Below are positions 19,555-29,151 of a stretch of DNA of 64,000 nt, one piece after another. This DNA is from Akkermansia muciniphila. GTDB taxonomy: Bacteria > Pseudomonadota > Gammaproteobacteria > Burkholderiales > Burkholderiaceae_C. Under the pieces are notes generated by a model. It did not search any database. It was given only the letters and a program-made list of their open reading frames with translations, and was not told the origin of the DNA. Every line of letters begins with the position of its first letter. The first letter of the stretch is position 1. The DNA lies in NCBI GenBank assembly GCA_943331105.2, contig CALQKH020000011.1, positions 79,683-143,682 on the forward strand, given 5' to 3'. Position numbers and translations under genes: made by a program.

Positions 19555-19652
19555 GACGGGCCTTCCCGCATGGTGAAGCGGCCAACCGGGTCAGGTGGGG
19601 AACCAAGCAGCCCTAACTGTGAATCCAGTGCCGGGGTCAAGGCTCGTCACCT
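19555..19652 (+). ncRNA. ffs: Signal recognition particle RNA (4.5S RNA)
   Basis: A short bacterial SRP RNA that binds Ffh for co-translational targeting of membrane proteins. The conserved apical domain is visible as GGTCAGGTGGGGAACCAAGC followed by AGCC, the tetraloop plus symmetric and asymmetric internal loops bound by Ffh. The basal GGGCCTT (from about 19558) pairs with AAGGCTC (about 19639-19645). A T6 tract at 19652-19657 ends the gene. It is divergent from dnaX, a neighbourhood shared with other bacteria. The ends are approximate. Confidence 0.85.
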
Positions 19653-19745
19653 TTTTTGTCGTTCAAGACCTGCGCCCAGGCCTTCCTTCTGTAACGACCC
19701 AACCCTCCGCACGCTCTGGCCGTGCAAGGGTTTTCCACCATCCCC

Positions 19746-20042
19746 TCAAGCCAAACGACGCCCCAAAGTGGCGAAAGAGCGCTTTTTGTCGTTGTTGACG
19801 CCGATGCGGGGAGCGGCTGTGCGAACAGCGCTGGTCAACATGTCTGCCACCAACACATCTGCACGGGCGTGAGGGCCGTGCCGGTCGGTTTCGAAAGCCA
19901 AACGGGTGGTATTGGCCATTTGGGCCACGAAATTTTGCGGGTAATCCCTGACGGAAAATCCACGCAGCGTCATGACTTTCATGAATGCGTTGGCGGCCTC
20001 TTCGATGGCACGCTGGTATTCTTGGCTGGCTTCTGGCGTCAT
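19746..20042 (-). CDS. Small conserved-looking hypothetical protein
   Basis: A 98-residue protein starting MTPEASQEYQRAIEEAANAF. ATG 20042 has AGAGG six bases upstream; ATG 20078 and TTG 20084 are other possible starts. It is mostly helical in character with a hydrophilic, basic C-terminus (NNDKKRSFATLGRRLA). I recognise no domain and see no signal peptide or membrane segment. Codon use is like its neighbours and the ribosome binding site is good, so it is probably a real gene. Confidence 0.55.
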   Translation of the reverse strand: MTPEASQEYQRAIEEAANAFMKVMTLRGFSVRDYPQNFVAQMANTTRLAFETDRHGPHARADVLVADMLTSAVRTAAPRIGVNNDKKRSFATLGRRLA

Positions 20043-20127
20043 GTCGACCTCTTGGGTTGGATTGAATGTTTGACCCATCCTCAACGCAGCAGTTCAGGCG
20101 TTCGATGACACGACATGTGTGAAATTG

Positions 20128-21438
20128 TTACAAATTTGTCAAAATACTTTGACCCGCCCGCCATCCGCTGGCCAAACTGGCCGTCAACAAGTAGCCCCCC
20201 GTCGGAGCTTCCCAATCCAACATTTCCCCTGCGCAGTAAACGCCCGGGCGGCTTAAGACCATCAATTCAGGGGTTAAAGCTTCCAAAGCGACACCTCCCG
20301 CCGTGCTGATCGCCTCCGCTATGGGACGCGCTTGTTTCAAAGGCAGCTTTAAACTTTTCAGCAACAAGGCCAACGCGTGTGGATCGGCCAACTGTTCTGC
20401 AGAACACAGCTCATGCACCAAACCCATCTTGACGCCGTCGATCCCCAGGCGACTCTTCAAATGGCTGGACAGGCTCCTGCTGCCTCGCGGCCAGCAAACC
20501 CCGGACAAGACTTGCTCGGGGGTTTTGTGGGGGAGTAAATCCAGCACCAGATGGGCTGCGCCTCGGTTCAAGTCTTCGCGCAAATGTGCGCCCGCAGCGT
20601 AAATCAGGCTGCCCTCCACACCCGTGTCGGTGACGACAAACTCACCTTGCCTGGAAAACCTGGGCGGTACATCCATGGCTTGATCGGGGCCCGCATCCAC
20701 CCGCAAAACCACAGATTTCACAGGGTGGCCCGAAAACTTGGTTCTGAAAAAATCAGTCCAACCCATGCCCTCACGGCCCAGCACATCGAAACCACAATTG
20801 GCCGCTTGCAAGGGCACCACGGCCACCCCTTGTTCAGCCAAAACCGGGACCCAAGCACCATCGGAGCCCAAATGCGGCCAACTGGCGCCCCCCAAAGCCA
20901 ACAAAGTGGCTTGGGCTTGAACGCGTTGAAAGCCTGTTGGGCCAGTGGGTTCAAACACCAATTGTTGACCTGCCCAACCTCGCCAGCGATGCCGCATGTG
21001 AAATTGCACGGGCACCCCTGCTGCCGGGTGCCGCAGGCGGTGCAGCCAAGCCCTGAGCAGGGGCGCCGCTTTCATCTCTTGAGGAAATACACGGCCAGAG
21101 GTGCCCACAAAAGTCTGGACACCCAAAGATTCAGACCAATCCCGAATTGCCTGCGCATCCATGTCGTCTAACCAGGTACCCACTTGCGATTGGCGTTGAC
21201 CAAAACGCGTCCGAAACAGATCGCCGGGCTCTGAATGCGTCAGGTTCAATCCGCCCTTACCGGCCAACAAAAATTTGCGCCCCACCGAAGGCATGGCATC
21301 AAACAGATGCACCGAAACCCCTGCCTGAGACAAGACCTCGGCGGCCATCAGTCCTGCGGGTCCACCCCCCACAATGGCCACATCCACCTGCAGCAAGGGG
21401 GCCCCCACATCATCGGGGGTCAAACTTAAAAGGGTCAT
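20128..21438 (-). CDS. FAD-dependent oxidoreductase, HI0933/YhiN (BaiN-like) family
   Basis: A 436-residue flavoprotein. The N-terminal dinucleotide fold reads VDVAIVGGGPAGLMAAEVLSQAG. GKGGLNLTHSE is the HI0933-family signature, and near the C-terminus VYCAGEMLDWEAPTGGYLLT closes the FAD site. It resembles the PP_4765-like subgroup. Electron donor and substrate are not known for the family in general; some members are tRNA- or steroid-related, but none can be assigned here. ATG 21438 is preferred over an upstream codon that extends into intergenic sequence. Divergent from trxA. Confidence 0.83.
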   Translation of the reverse strand: MTLLSLTPDDVGAPLLQVDVAIVGGGPAGLMAAEVLSQAGVSVHLFDAMPSVGRKFLLAGKGGLNLTHSEPGDLFRTRFGQRQSQVGTWLDDMDAQAIRDWSESLGVQTFVGTSGRVFPQEMKAAPLLRAWLHRLRHPAAGVPVQFHMRHRWRGWAGQQLVFEPTGPTGFQRVQAQATLLALGGASWPHLGSDGAWVPVLAEQGVAVVPLQAANCGFDVLGREGMGWTDFFRTKFSGHPVKSVVLRVDAGPDQAMDVPPRFSRQGEFVVTDTGVEGSLIYAAGAHLREDLNRGAAHLVLDLLPHKTPEQVLSGVCWPRGSRSLSSHLKSRLGIDGVKMGLVHELCSAEQLADPHALALLLKSLKLPLKQARPIAEAISTAGGVALEALTPELMVLSRPGVYCAGEMLDWEAPTGGYLLTASLASGWRAGQSILTNL

Positions 21439-21541
21439 GGGTCTGCAACTTGTCCACCACATTCAAAGGAACGAACGCAGCAGCTTTCTGTCAAAATAGG
21501 TCAACTTTAGCCGCAACTACATTGTTCATAAGGAAAAGGCC

Positions 21542-21874
21542 ATGGCCAGCGATCTGATCAAACACATTACCGACGCCACTTTCGAAGCCGACGTGCTCCA
21601 GTCCGGCCAACCCGTGGTCGTTGATTTCTGGGCCGAATGGTGCGGGCCTTGCAAAATGATCGCCCCCATCCTGGACGAAGTGGCCACGGCCTACGAAGGC
21701 AAACTGCAAATCACCAAAATGAATGTGGACGACAACCGCGACATCCCCGCCCAATTCGGCATTCGTGGCATTCCTACACTCATGATCTTCAAGGGTGGTC
21801 AACTCGCAGCCACCAAAGTGGGTGCCATGAGCAAGTCCCAATTGACCGCCTTCATCGACCAACAACTGGCCTGA
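21542..21874 (+). CDS. trxA: Thioredoxin 1
   Basis: A 110-residue cytosolic disulfide reductase. It shows the active site [11 protein letters not shown] and the cis-proline loop [24 protein letters not shown] gives a strong ribosome binding site. It lies directly before rho, as in E. coli and many proteobacteria, but a hairpin terminator separates them. Confidence 0.97.
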   Translation: MASDLIKHITDATFEADVLQSGQPVVVDFWAEWCGPCKMIAPILDEVATAYEGKLQITKMNVDDNRDIPAQFGIRGIPTLMIFKGGQLAATKVGAMSKSQLTAFIDQQLA

Positions 21875-21914
21875 TGCGTTCAAATCGTCCGGCTTGACCT
21901 GACGAACCCCGCGC

Positions 21915-21941
21915 AACCGGGCCTTGATGGCCCGGTTTTTT
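21915..21941 (+). terminator. Rho-independent terminator after trxA
   Basis: AACCGGGCC (21915-21923), a TTGAT loop and GGCCCGGTT (21929-21937) form a 9-bp stem running into a T-rich tail. It separates trxA from rho. Confidence 0.88.
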
Positions 21942-21944
21942 CTT

Positions 21945-21973
21945 TTCAGGGCCGCACGAAAACCTGTCATAAT
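21945..21973 (+). promoter_or_regulatory. Candidate rho promoter
   Basis: An extended -10 TGTCATAAT (CATAAT 21968-21973) is preceded 17 bp upstream by a weak -35 TTCAGG. About 145 bases of leader follow before rho; rho leaders are often used for autogenous control, but no defined structure was recognised. Confidence 0.4.
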
Positions 21974-22120
21974 TTCCAGCAGGCATCCCGAACACGGGAC
22001 AGCGCCAAGACTGCCGGAAGCACAAGCCCCCAACCCCGGGCGGCATCCGGTTCAGACTATTCCACCCGGTTATCTTCTAAAACGGTTCACAACGAACCGA
22101 TTCGCCACAGGCCCATTCCC

Positions 22121-23383
22121 ATGCATTTGAACGAACTCAAGGCACTCCATGTGTCCGAACTCCTGAAGCAAGCTGACACGCTCGAAATTGAGAACACAGG
22201 TCGGATGCGCAAACAGGAGCTGATGTTTGCCATTATCAAAAAACGCGCCAAAGCGGGCGAGCAGGTCTTTGCCGACGGCGTGCTGGAAATCTTGCCGGAT
22301 GGTTTTGGCTTTTTGCGCAGCCCCGATTCCAGCTACACCGCTTCTACGGACGATATCTACATCAGCCCCAGCCAGGTTCGACGCTTCAATCTGCACACCG
22401 GCGACATGATTGAAGGCGAAGTGCGCATCCCCAAAGATGGCGAGCGTTACTTTGCCCTGACCAAGCTCGACCAAGTCAATGGCGACTTGCCAGAGAACAA
22501 CAAACACAAGGTCATGTTCGAGAACTTGACGCCTTTGTTCCCCAAAGAGCAGATGCGTCTGGAGCGTGACATCAAGGGTGAAGAAAACATCACCGCCCGC
22601 GTGATCGACATCATTGCACCCCTCGGCCGTGGCCAACGTGCCCTGATCGTCGCGCAGCCCAAGTCGGGCAAAACGGTGATGATGCAGCAGATCGCGCACG
22701 CCATCACCGCCAACTACCCCGATGTGCACCTGATGGTGCTGTTGGTGGACGAGCGCCCTGAAGAAGTGACCGAGATGCAACGCAGCGTGCGCGGCGAAGT
22801 CATCTCCTCCACCTTTGACGAACCCGCTTCGCGCCACGTCCACGTGGCTGAGATGGTGATCGAACGCGCCAAACGCTTGGTCGAGTTGAAAAAAGACGTG
22901 GTCATCCTGCTGGACTCGATCACCCGCTTGGCCCGCGCCTACAACAACGTGGTGCCTTCATCGGGCAAAGTGCTCTCGGGCGGTGTGGATGCCAACGCGC
23001 TGCAGCGCCCCAAGCGCTTCTTTGGCGCAGCTCGCAATGTGGAGGAAGGCGGCAGCCTGACCATCATCGCCACGGCTTTGGTGGACACCGGCAGCCGCAT
23101 GGACGAGGTGATCTTTGAAGAATTCAAGGGCACGGGCAACTGCGAAATCCACCTCGAGCGCCGTCTGTACGAAAAACGCGTGTTCCCAGCCATCAACCTC
23201 AACCGCAGTGGCACCCGTCGCGAAGAGTTGCTGTTGCAGCCTGAAGTGCTGCAAAAGACCCGCATCTTGCGTCAATTCATGTACAACATGGACGAAATCG
23301 AAGCGATGGAAATGGTCTTGAAGAGCATGAAGGCCACCAAGAACAACTCCGAGTTCTTCGACATGATGCGACGCGGCGGCTGA
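22121..23383 (+). CDS. rho: Transcription termination factor Rho
   Basis: A hexameric RNA helicase that ends transcription at C-rich unstructured RNA. 420 residues of usual length: N-terminal [19 protein letters not shown]-binding cold-shock-like domain with [12 protein letters not shown] and [13 protein letters not shown], Walker [12 protein letters not shown], Walker [16 protein letters not shown]-loop and the R-loop [22 protein letters not shown]. The stop codon abuts a possible promoter for rpmE2. Confidence 0.98.
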   Translation: MHLNELKALHVSELLKQADTLEIENTGRMRKQELMFAIIKKRAKAGEQVFADGVLEILPDGFGFLRSPDSSYTASTDDIYISPSQVRRFNLHTGDMIEGEVRIPKDGERYFALTKLDQVNGDLPENNKHKVMFENLTPLFPKEQMRLERDIKGEENITARVIDIIAPLGRGQRALIVAQPKSGKTVMMQQIAHAITANYPDVHLMVLLVDERPEEVTEMQRSVRGEVISSTFDEPASRHVHVAEMVIERAKRLVELKKDVVILLDSITRLARAYNNVVPSSGKVLSGGVDANALQRPKRFFGAARNVEEGGSLTIIATALVDTGSRMDEVIFEEFKGTGNCEIHLERRLYEKRVFPAINLNRSGTRREELLLQPEVLQKTRILRQFMYNMDEIEAMEMVLKSMKATKNNSEFFDMMRRGG

Positions 23384-23388
23384 TACCC

Positions 23389-23460
23389 TATAATCTACGG
23401 TTTTGCGGAAAGTGCTCTCAGATAGGCTGAAGAGTGGCTACCGTAGCGCAAATAAAAGGA
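23389..23460 (+). promoter_or_regulatory. rpmE2 promoter and structured leader
   Basis: TATAAT (23389-23394) lies just after the rho stop. In the leader, CTACGGT (23395-23401) is complementary to ACCGTAG (23440-23446), and the adjacent TTTGCG (23402-23407) to CGCAAA (23447-23452). The two stems are interleaved rather than nested, so they are probably mutually exclusive; the second sits just before the AAAAGGA ribosome binding site. This suggests a translational switch, perhaps L31 autoregulation. Confidence 0.45.
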
Positions 23461-23467
23461 TTTCCCC

Positions 23468-23731
23468 ATGAAAGACGGCATTCACCCCAATTACCGTGAA
23501 GTTTGCTTCCAAGACATGTCCAATGGCTTCAAGTTCGTGACACGTTCATGCGCCAACACCAAAGAGATGATCAAAATGGAAGATGGCCGCGAGCTGCCTT
23601 GGTACAAGTTGGACACGACCAGTGAGTCGCACCCCTTCTACACCGGCACGCAAAAGTCGGTCGACAACATGGGCGGCCGCGTGGAGAAATTCCGCAACCG
23701 TTTCGGCAAGACCACCACCATCGCCAAGTAA
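23468..23731 (+). CDS. rpmE2: 50S ribosomal protein L31 type B
   Basis: An 87-residue L31 paralogue of the long, zinc-free type: [16 protein letters not shown], then [27 protein letters not shown]. It lacks the CxxC pair of the zinc-binding C+ form. A structured leader precedes it and a strong terminator follows. Confidence 0.95.
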   Translation: MKDGIHPNYREVCFQDMSNGFKFVTRSCANTKEMIKMEDGRELPWYKLDTTSESHPFYTGTQKSVDNMGGRVEKFRNRFGKTTTIAK

Positions 23732-23751
23732 TTCGCGCATTGGTGTTCCCC

Positions 23752-23786
23752 AAAAGGGCAGCCCGGGCAACCGGCCTGCCCTTTTT
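23752..23786 (+). terminator. Terminator after rpmE2
   Basis: AAAGGGCAG (23753-23761) pairs with CTGCCCTTT (23776-23784), followed by T residues. Confidence 0.85.
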
Positions 23787-23824
23787 GCATGGCGGCTTGC
23801 CGCATGCTGTCCAAAACAGGACGC

Positions 23825-25630
23825 ATGGTTTTTAAAATATGCTCCACTGATCCAGCCATCACCCACCCGACTTCAGCCTTGTCCGTGAACCAAACCACCC
23901 CTGCCATCGTTGCCCAAAGTGCTGTACGGCGACTGCCACGTCTGGCTTTGTTGCTGCTGTGTGCGGCTTACGTGCTGTCTGGCTTTTGGGGACGCGAGCC
24001 TTGGAAATCACAAGACTTAGAGGCGCTGGGCTACATGCTCCAACTGGCGCAACCAGCGGCTGGCGAAATCGCCAATTGGTTCCGCCCCAGCTTGATGGGC
24101 CAGCACGACCCTCAATTGGCCCTTTTGCCTTATTGGCTGGGTGCTGTCTTCATGTTTGGCGCCCCCACCGGTTGGGAAGACGCCTTTGCGCGCATGCCTT
24201 TCATCGCCATGTTGGCGCTGACCTTGGCTGCCACATGGTATGCCGTGTACGCCTTAGCACGACACCCTGCAGCCCAACCTGTGGCCTTTGCGTTTGGCGG
24301 TGAGGCAAAACCAGCGGATTACGCCCGCGCCTTGGCCGATGGCGGTTTGCTGGCCTTGTTGGCCTGCCTCGGCTTGGCCAGATTGGCCCATGAAGCCACC
24401 CCTGCACTGAGTCAGCTGTGCTTTGCCTCCCTCATATTTGTGGGCTTGTCGACCCTGCCCCGTTGGCGTTTACACAGTGGCATTGCCATGGGTATCGGCA
24501 TGCTTGGCCTCACGCTTTCTGGCGCGCCCAGCGTTGCCCTGTGGCTGGGCATTGGCGGCTCCGTATTGAAAGCCCTCGGACAAAGCGACCCCACGCAGGC
24601 GCGGCTTCGCATGCTCGATCTGGGCTTGTTGGCTTTGCTGTGTCTGCTGTGCATCACCACCGCGGGCTACCTCGATCTTTGGCGGTGGCGTGTTGTGCCA
24701 CACACCTTGTTGGACCTGGATGTGCTGGCCAAACTGTTGGTGTGGTTCACATGGCCCGCTTGGCCCTTGGCCGCGTGGTCTTTGTGGCGGTGGCGACTCC
24801 AGCTGTCGCGTGGCTGGCGCTTCCCGCATTTGGCTTTGCCCTTGTGGTTCATCGTGGTCACAGTCGCTGCCACTTGGTTGACCGGCATGTCCGACAGGGC
24901 CCTTTTACTGGCGCTGCCAGGAATTGCCGCTTTGGCTGCTTTCGCTTTGCCCACGTTGAGGCGCAGCTTGGGTGCGCTGATTGACTGGTTCACACTCTTG
25001 TTTTTCAGTTTTTGCGCATTGACCATTTGGGTGGTTTGGATCGCCATGCAAACTGGATTTCCAGCCAAACCCGCTGCCAACGTTGTCAAACTGGCGCCTG
25101 GTTTTTTACCGGAGTTTTCCGTCCTCACGTTTGGTTTGGCTTTGCTGGCCACGCTGGCCTGGGCTTGGCTGGTGAAGTGGCGCATCGGCCACCACCGAGC
25201 AGCCATCTGGAAAAGCATGGTTCTGCCTGCAGCAGGCGCCGTGCTGTGCTGGCTTCTGCTCATGAGCCTGTGGCTGCCCCTGCTTAACTTTGCGCGCAGT
25301 TACGTCACCATGGTCCAAAAAGTACAAATGGTCACGGGAACTTCCCCTTGCTTGCAATATGCAGGCATCACGCAAGCACAAGGCGCTGCACTTTTATTTC
25401 ACGCACAAGTCCGCCTCCAAGCGGCCCAAGCAGCCGGCAGTGACTGCCCATGGCTGGTGATCGACGAACGCAACTTGCCCCTGCTGGAGGACAAACTCAA
25501 AGCATGGGGGTGGGTCCAAGCCGCCAAAGCAAAAAGGCTCGGCGACCGCAGTGAAAGCTTGTTGATTTTTCGACCACACCCCGACAAGTTGAGTCAGGTT
25601 CCCAGCGCAACGGCATCGGTTAACCAATAA
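23825..25630 (+). CDS. GT39/ArnT-like polytopic membrane protein
   Basis: About 600 residues with a dozen or so hydrophobic segments. The first periplasmic loop contains GREPWKSQDLEALG, which resembles the acidic loop of ArnT/PMT-type lipid-linked glycosyltransferases. The C-terminal part after about residue 490 is soluble. A glycosyl transfer onto a cell-surface acceptor is inferred from the fold only. ATG 23825 has AGGA five bases upstream, but GTG 23885, nearer the first membrane helix, is also plausible. It is followed after 3 bp by the MATE transporter and likely co-transcribed. Confidence 0.6.
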   Translation: MVFKICSTDPAITHPTSALSVNQTTPAIVAQSAVRRLPRLALLLLCAAYVLSGFWGREPWKSQDLEALGYMLQLAQPAAGEIANWFRPSLMGQHDPQLALLPYWLGAVFMFGAPTGWEDAFARMPFIAMLALTLAATWYAVYALARHPAAQPVAFAFGGEAKPADYARALADGGLLALLACLGLARLAHEATPALSQLCFASLIFVGLSTLPRWRLHSGIAMGIGMLGLTLSGAPSVALWLGIGGSVLKALGQSDPTQARLRMLDLGLLALLCLLCITTAGYLDLWRWRVVPHTLLDLDVLAKLLVWFTWPAWPLAAWSLWRWRLQLSRGWRFPHLALPLWFIVVTVAATWLTGMSDRALLLALPGIAALAAFALPTLRRSLGALIDWFTLLFFSFCALTIWVVWIAMQTGFPAKPAANVVKLAPGFLPEFSVLTFGLALLATLAWAWLVKWRIGHHRAAIWKSMVLPAAGAVLCWLLLMSLWLPLLNFARSYVTMVQKVQMVTGTSPCLQYAGITQAQGAALLFHAQVRLQAAQAAGSDCPWLVIDERNLPLLEDKLKAWGWVQAAKAKRLGDRSESLLIFRPHPDKLSQVPSATASVNQ

Positions 25631-25633
25631 GCC

Positions 25634-26995
25634 ATGTCTGAACTGCGAACCATCAGCCGTCACGCAGGCACCGTGCTGGTGGGCCAACTGGCCGTCATGT
25701 CCTTTGGCGTCGCGGACACCATCATCGCGGGCCGCTACAGCCCCCATGCACTGGCGGTGCTGTCCCTGGCATCGTCCATTTACATCAGCATTTATGTCGC
25801 GCTCAACGGCATGTTGCAAGCCTTGCTGCCGGTCTGGGCCGAATTGCACGGCGCCAACCGACCCCTCGACATTGGCCGCTCCGTGCGTCAAGCCCTGTAC
25901 ATCGCCTCGGGTGCTGCCGCTTTAGGCATGGCCGGCTTGTTGTTTCCAGATCCATGGCTGTCGTGGACCCAAGTGCCCCCTGAACTGTGGCCCGATGTCC
26001 GCTCGTATTTGCGCGTCTTGGCGGTCGCCTTGGTGCCGTCTTTGCTGTTTCGCATGTACAGCACCCTGAACCAAAGTTTGGGCTATCCCCGTTTGGTGAC
26101 CTGGTTACAAGCCGGTGCATTGCTGGTCAAGATCCCGCTGTCCGTGGTCTTGACATTTGGCATGGGCGATCAGGCAGGCATGGGTGTGGTGGGTTGCGCC
26201 TGGGCCACCTTGGCGGTCAACACCCTGATGATGTTGACCGGCCTTTGGCTGCTGAAAACCCAAGACATTTACCGCCCCTATCAGCTGTGGCGATGGCCAG
26301 AAAAAGTGCAATGGCCTGTCATTCGACATTTTTTGCGCATGGGCATCCCGGCGGGCCTTTGCATCATGGTGGAAGTCACATCGTTTACTTTGATGGCCTT
26401 GTTCATCGCCCGTTTGGGCTCGGTCGCCTCGGCCAGCCACCAAATTGCAGCCAGTTTGGCGGCCGTGCTCTACATGGTGCCCCTGGCTTTGGGCATCGCC
26501 AGCAGTGCGAGAACGGGGTATTGGTTGGGCGCGGGCGATGCACGCCGTGCACGCCAAGCGGCCGGTATGGGCATTGGCCTGGCCATTGGCGCGGCGGTCT
26601 GCTGCGCATCTCTTTTGCTGCTGTTCCGCGACAGCATTGCCCAAGCCTTTACCAACGACCCCTTGGTGGCAAAAGCCGCCGTGGTTTGGCTGGGCTGGGT
26701 GGCCCTGTACCACCTGGCCGATGCGTTGCAAGCGGTGTGCGCCTACTTGTTGCGCTGCTACCGCATCACCATTGCGCCCTTGCTGATCTACGCCGCATTC
26801 TTATGGGGTTTCGGTCTTTATGGCGGGTACCTTTGGGCCTACGACAGCAGCGCCCTGGATGGTTGGTTCAGTTGGACGGCCCGTCCAGCGGTTGATGCCT
26901 TCTGGATCAGCAGCAGCTTGGCGCTGGCCACTGTATCTCTGATGTTTACCGCCCTGTTATGGCGCGCGACCAAAAACCCAGAAAGCCACATCTGA
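25634..26995 (+). CDS. MATE family efflux transporter
   Basis: A 453-residue multidrug/toxic-compound extrusion protein with twelve predicted membrane segments. The N-terminal GTVLVGQLAVMSFGVADTIIAGRYSPHALA is the typical MATE opening, and the internal repeat appears again around MGIPAGLCIMVEVTSFTLMALF. A cation-coupled drug antiporter in the inner membrane is the family role; some members flip lipids. Tightly linked to the upstream GT39-like gene, which raises the possibility of a lipid-linked substrate, though this is not shown. Confidence 0.87.
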   Translation: MSELRTISRHAGTVLVGQLAVMSFGVADTIIAGRYSPHALAVLSLASSIYISIYVALNGMLQALLPVWAELHGANRPLDIGRSVRQALYIASGAAALGMAGLLFPDPWLSWTQVPPELWPDVRSYLRVLAVALVPSLLFRMYSTLNQSLGYPRLVTWLQAGALLVKIPLSVVLTFGMGDQAGMGVVGCAWATLAVNTLMMLTGLWLLKTQDIYRPYQLWRWPEKVQWPVIRHFLRMGIPAGLCIMVEVTSFTLMALFIARLGSVASASHQIAASLAAVLYMVPLALGIASSARTGYWLGAGDARRARQAAGMGIGLAIGAAVCCASLLLLFRDSIAQAFTNDPLVAKAAVVWLGWVALYHLADALQAVCAYLLRCYRITIAPLLIYAAFLWGFGLYGGYLWAYDSSALDGWFSWTARPAVDAFWISSSLALATVSLMFTALLWRATKNPESHI

Positions 26996-27028
26996 CAGGC
27001 AAGCCCTTACTTGCAGCCAAACGTCTAA

Positions 27029-27062
27029 AAGTCATCAAAGGGTCACAATCAGAAAGGACATT
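27029..27062 (+). promoter_or_regulatory. Pho-box-like promoter of ppk2
   Basis: Two 7-mers at 11-nt pitch, AAGTCAT (27029-27035) and GGGTCAC (27040-27046), are followed after 10 bp by GACATT as a weak -10. They fit the PhoB consensus core GTCAT/GTCAC. Confidence 0.45.
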
Positions 27063-27088
27063 AGTGATCAAGAACATAAGGGATCGCC

Positions 27089-27997
27089 ATGTCTACATCC
27101 GATGCCATCAATGAAGTCCAAATGCGTCAACTGCGAGAGGATTTGCTCGACAGCATGGACGAGGAATTAGAACTCGAACTGGACGACAGATGGGGGGCTG
27201 ACCAAGCCGCCAACGACGCCCAGGTGGGCGATCGGATTCGCTACTTCCGAGAGTTACTGCGCCTGCAATCCGAATTGGTCATTCTGCAAGACTGGGTGGT
27301 CAAAACCGGCCACCGGATGGTCGTCTTGTTTGAAGGCCGCGACGCGGCAGGTAAAGGCGGCGTCATCAAACGCATCACGCAACGACTGAACCCACGGGTT
27401 TGCCGAGTAGCCGCGCTGCCTGCGCCCAACGACCGTGAAAAAACACAATGGTACTTTCAGCGTTACATCTCACACCTGCCCGCAGCCGGTGAGATCGTTT
27501 TGTTTGACCGAAGCTGGTACAACCGCGCAGGTGTTGAAAAGGTCATGGGCTTTTGCAATGACGAAGAATACGAAGAATTTTTTCGATCAGTACCCGAATT
27601 CGAAAAAATGTTGGTGCGAAGCGGCATCCAATTGGTCAAGTACTGGTTTTCAATCACCGACGATGAGCAACATGCCCGCTTTCTTGGGCGAATCCACGAT
27701 CCACTGAAACAATGGAAACTCAGCCCCATGGATTTAGAAAGCCGCCGCCGCTGGGAAGACTACACACGCGCCAAAGAAACGATGATTGAAAGGACCCACA
27801 TTCCCGAGGCACCTTGGTGGGTTGTTCAAGCCGTTGACAAGAAAAAAGCACGCCTCAACTGCATTGACCACTTTTTAAACCAAGTGCCTTACCACGAAGT
27901 TGAACACGCTGAAGTCAAATTGCCGGGCCGCGTCCGTAACCCAGATTACATCCGCCACCCGGTGCCCAAGGACATGATCGTGCCAGAAAAATACTGA
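27089..27997 (+). CDS. ppk2: Polyphosphate kinase 2
   Basis: A P-loop kinase using polyphosphate to phosphorylate nucleoside diphosphates (or the reverse). 302 residues with Walker A EGRDAAGKGGVIKRI, the lid region ALPAPNDREKTQWYFQRY, Walker B-like IVLFDRSWYNRAGVEKVMGFC, and DDEQHARF. The layout matches single-domain class I PPK2 enzymes. An acidic N-terminal extension (DEELELELDDRWG) precedes the core. A Pho-box-like element upstream suggests induction under phosphate limitation. Confidence 0.95.
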   Translation: MSTSDAINEVQMRQLREDLLDSMDEELELELDDRWGADQAANDAQVGDRIRYFRELLRLQSELVILQDWVVKTGHRMVVLFEGRDAAGKGGVIKRITQRLNPRVCRVAALPAPNDREKTQWYFQRYISHLPAAGEIVLFDRSWYNRAGVEKVMGFCNDEEYEEFFRSVPEFEKMLVRSGIQLVKYWFSITDDEQHARFLGRIHDPLKQWKLSPMDLESRRRWEDYTRAKETMIERTHIPEAPWWVVQAVDKKKARLNCIDHFLNQVPYHEVEHAEVKLPGRVRNPDYIRHPVPKDMIVPEKY

Positions 27998-28106
27998 AAC
28001 ATTCATGGATTCAAAAGATCGACCTGAAGGGTATCACCGAACAAAGAAATCATAGGCCCAGCCCGGTCAGTGGGTACGTGCTGAAGCCGCTGATCGGCGT
28101 CTTCAA

Positions 28107-29060
28107 TTACCGGGAGGGCTCAATCAACTCAAAAGAGAAAGAACCTCTCTTGACGTTGACCATCACAGCTCGAACATCGGACGCACCCGGCACGATCAAG
28201 CGAGTGACATTGCGCAAAGGTTTTTTCTCCAGTGTGAACGGTTGATCGATCTTGAATTGGTGACTGTCTCCGTGCACGACCAACACTGGCTTTCCCCAAC
28301 GCTGAGCTAGAGGCAACAAGGTGCCACCGATGCTTTGACGAAAACCCGACCAGCCCGGGAAATCCTCCCAAGCTGTTTTTCCCTCCAAAACATCCGCCTG
28401 AAATGAAACAACCATCGCATCGGCCTGCATCTGAATCGCTTGCTCAAAGCTGGCCCGAATCCAAGCCACATTGGCGCTATCGCGTTCAAAAAATTCATGA
28501 ACCGCTGCCTTATCGCGGCTCTCCAAATTGTTGTTGCTACCCACCACGTGCAGCGTTACGAACAACACCTTGTCGTGAATCCATCGCATGTTCTCAATGA
28601 ACTTGCCATGCTGAGGATGCACACTGGACTGGTTGAGGACGGTGATGGGCTTGGAGCCTAAGGACAAGCCAGACGTGAAAAACATCTGCCGAATCGTGTC
28701 CAAGCGCTCCAATGGGTCAAAACTTCCATTGTTGACACGATGGCAGTCTGTCCATTCGTTGTCACCAGGTGTGTAAACCACAGCGCCTTTGAATTGCTGG
28801 AAGTGTTTTTTTTGTTGCGCAAACTCTTCATCACTGCAAAGTGATGAACCCGACTTGATGTCTCCCACATGAACAGAAAAAGCAGGCCCTATCTGGTTAA
28901 TTCGGTCAATCAAGGCTCTGTAAGAAGGACCCGATTTTTCTGGTGCTCCATAAGGCAAATCTCCCAATGCCACAAAGGAGAAAGCAGATTGCCCAAAGCT
29001 TGCGGTTGAAGTCAACACCCAGACCAAAGACCCACAAATAAATCTCAAGATTTTCAACAT
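28107..29060 (-). CDS. Exported calcineurin-like metallophosphoesterase
   Basis: A 317-residue protein with an N-terminal signal peptide (MLKILRFICGSLVWVLTSTASFGQS) and metallophosphoesterase motifs in order: ALGDLPYG, VHVGDIKSG, TPGDNEW and VVHGDSHQF. Periplasmic hydrolysis of a phosphate ester is inferred; the substrate is unknown. It is the third gene after the 85-residue protein and ParA on the same strand (91-bp gap), so the Pho-box at 30120-30159 may drive it too. ATG 29060 is chosen to place the signal peptide at the N-terminus. Base composition here is visibly more AT-rich than in the first 27 kb. Confidence 0.72.
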   Translation of the reverse strand: MLKILRFICGSLVWVLTSTASFGQSAFSFVALGDLPYGAPEKSGPSYRALIDRINQIGPAFSVHVGDIKSGSSLCSDEEFAQQKKHFQQFKGAVVYTPGDNEWTDCHRVNNGSFDPLERLDTIRQMFFTSGLSLGSKPITVLNQSSVHPQHGKFIENMRWIHDKVLFVTLHVVGSNNNLESRDKAAVHEFFERDSANVAWIRASFEQAIQMQADAMVVSFQADVLEGKTAWEDFPGWSGFRQSIGGTLLPLAQRWGKPVLVVHGDSHQFKIDQPFTLEKKPLRNVTRLIVPGASDVRAVMVNVKRGSFSFELIEPSR

Positions 29061-29151
29061 GGCTGGATCAAATAAATAACTAAAACACAAAAATAGAAGT
29101 CATCGCATCGACAAGACAACCCAATTCAAATCGAAAAAAATTGACCCAAGG

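Noticed and set aside
29061..29151. A separate Pho-box for the metallophosphoesterase gene
   Set aside because: Only scattered GTC trimers without the 11-nt pitch; transcription from the parA promoter is simpler.
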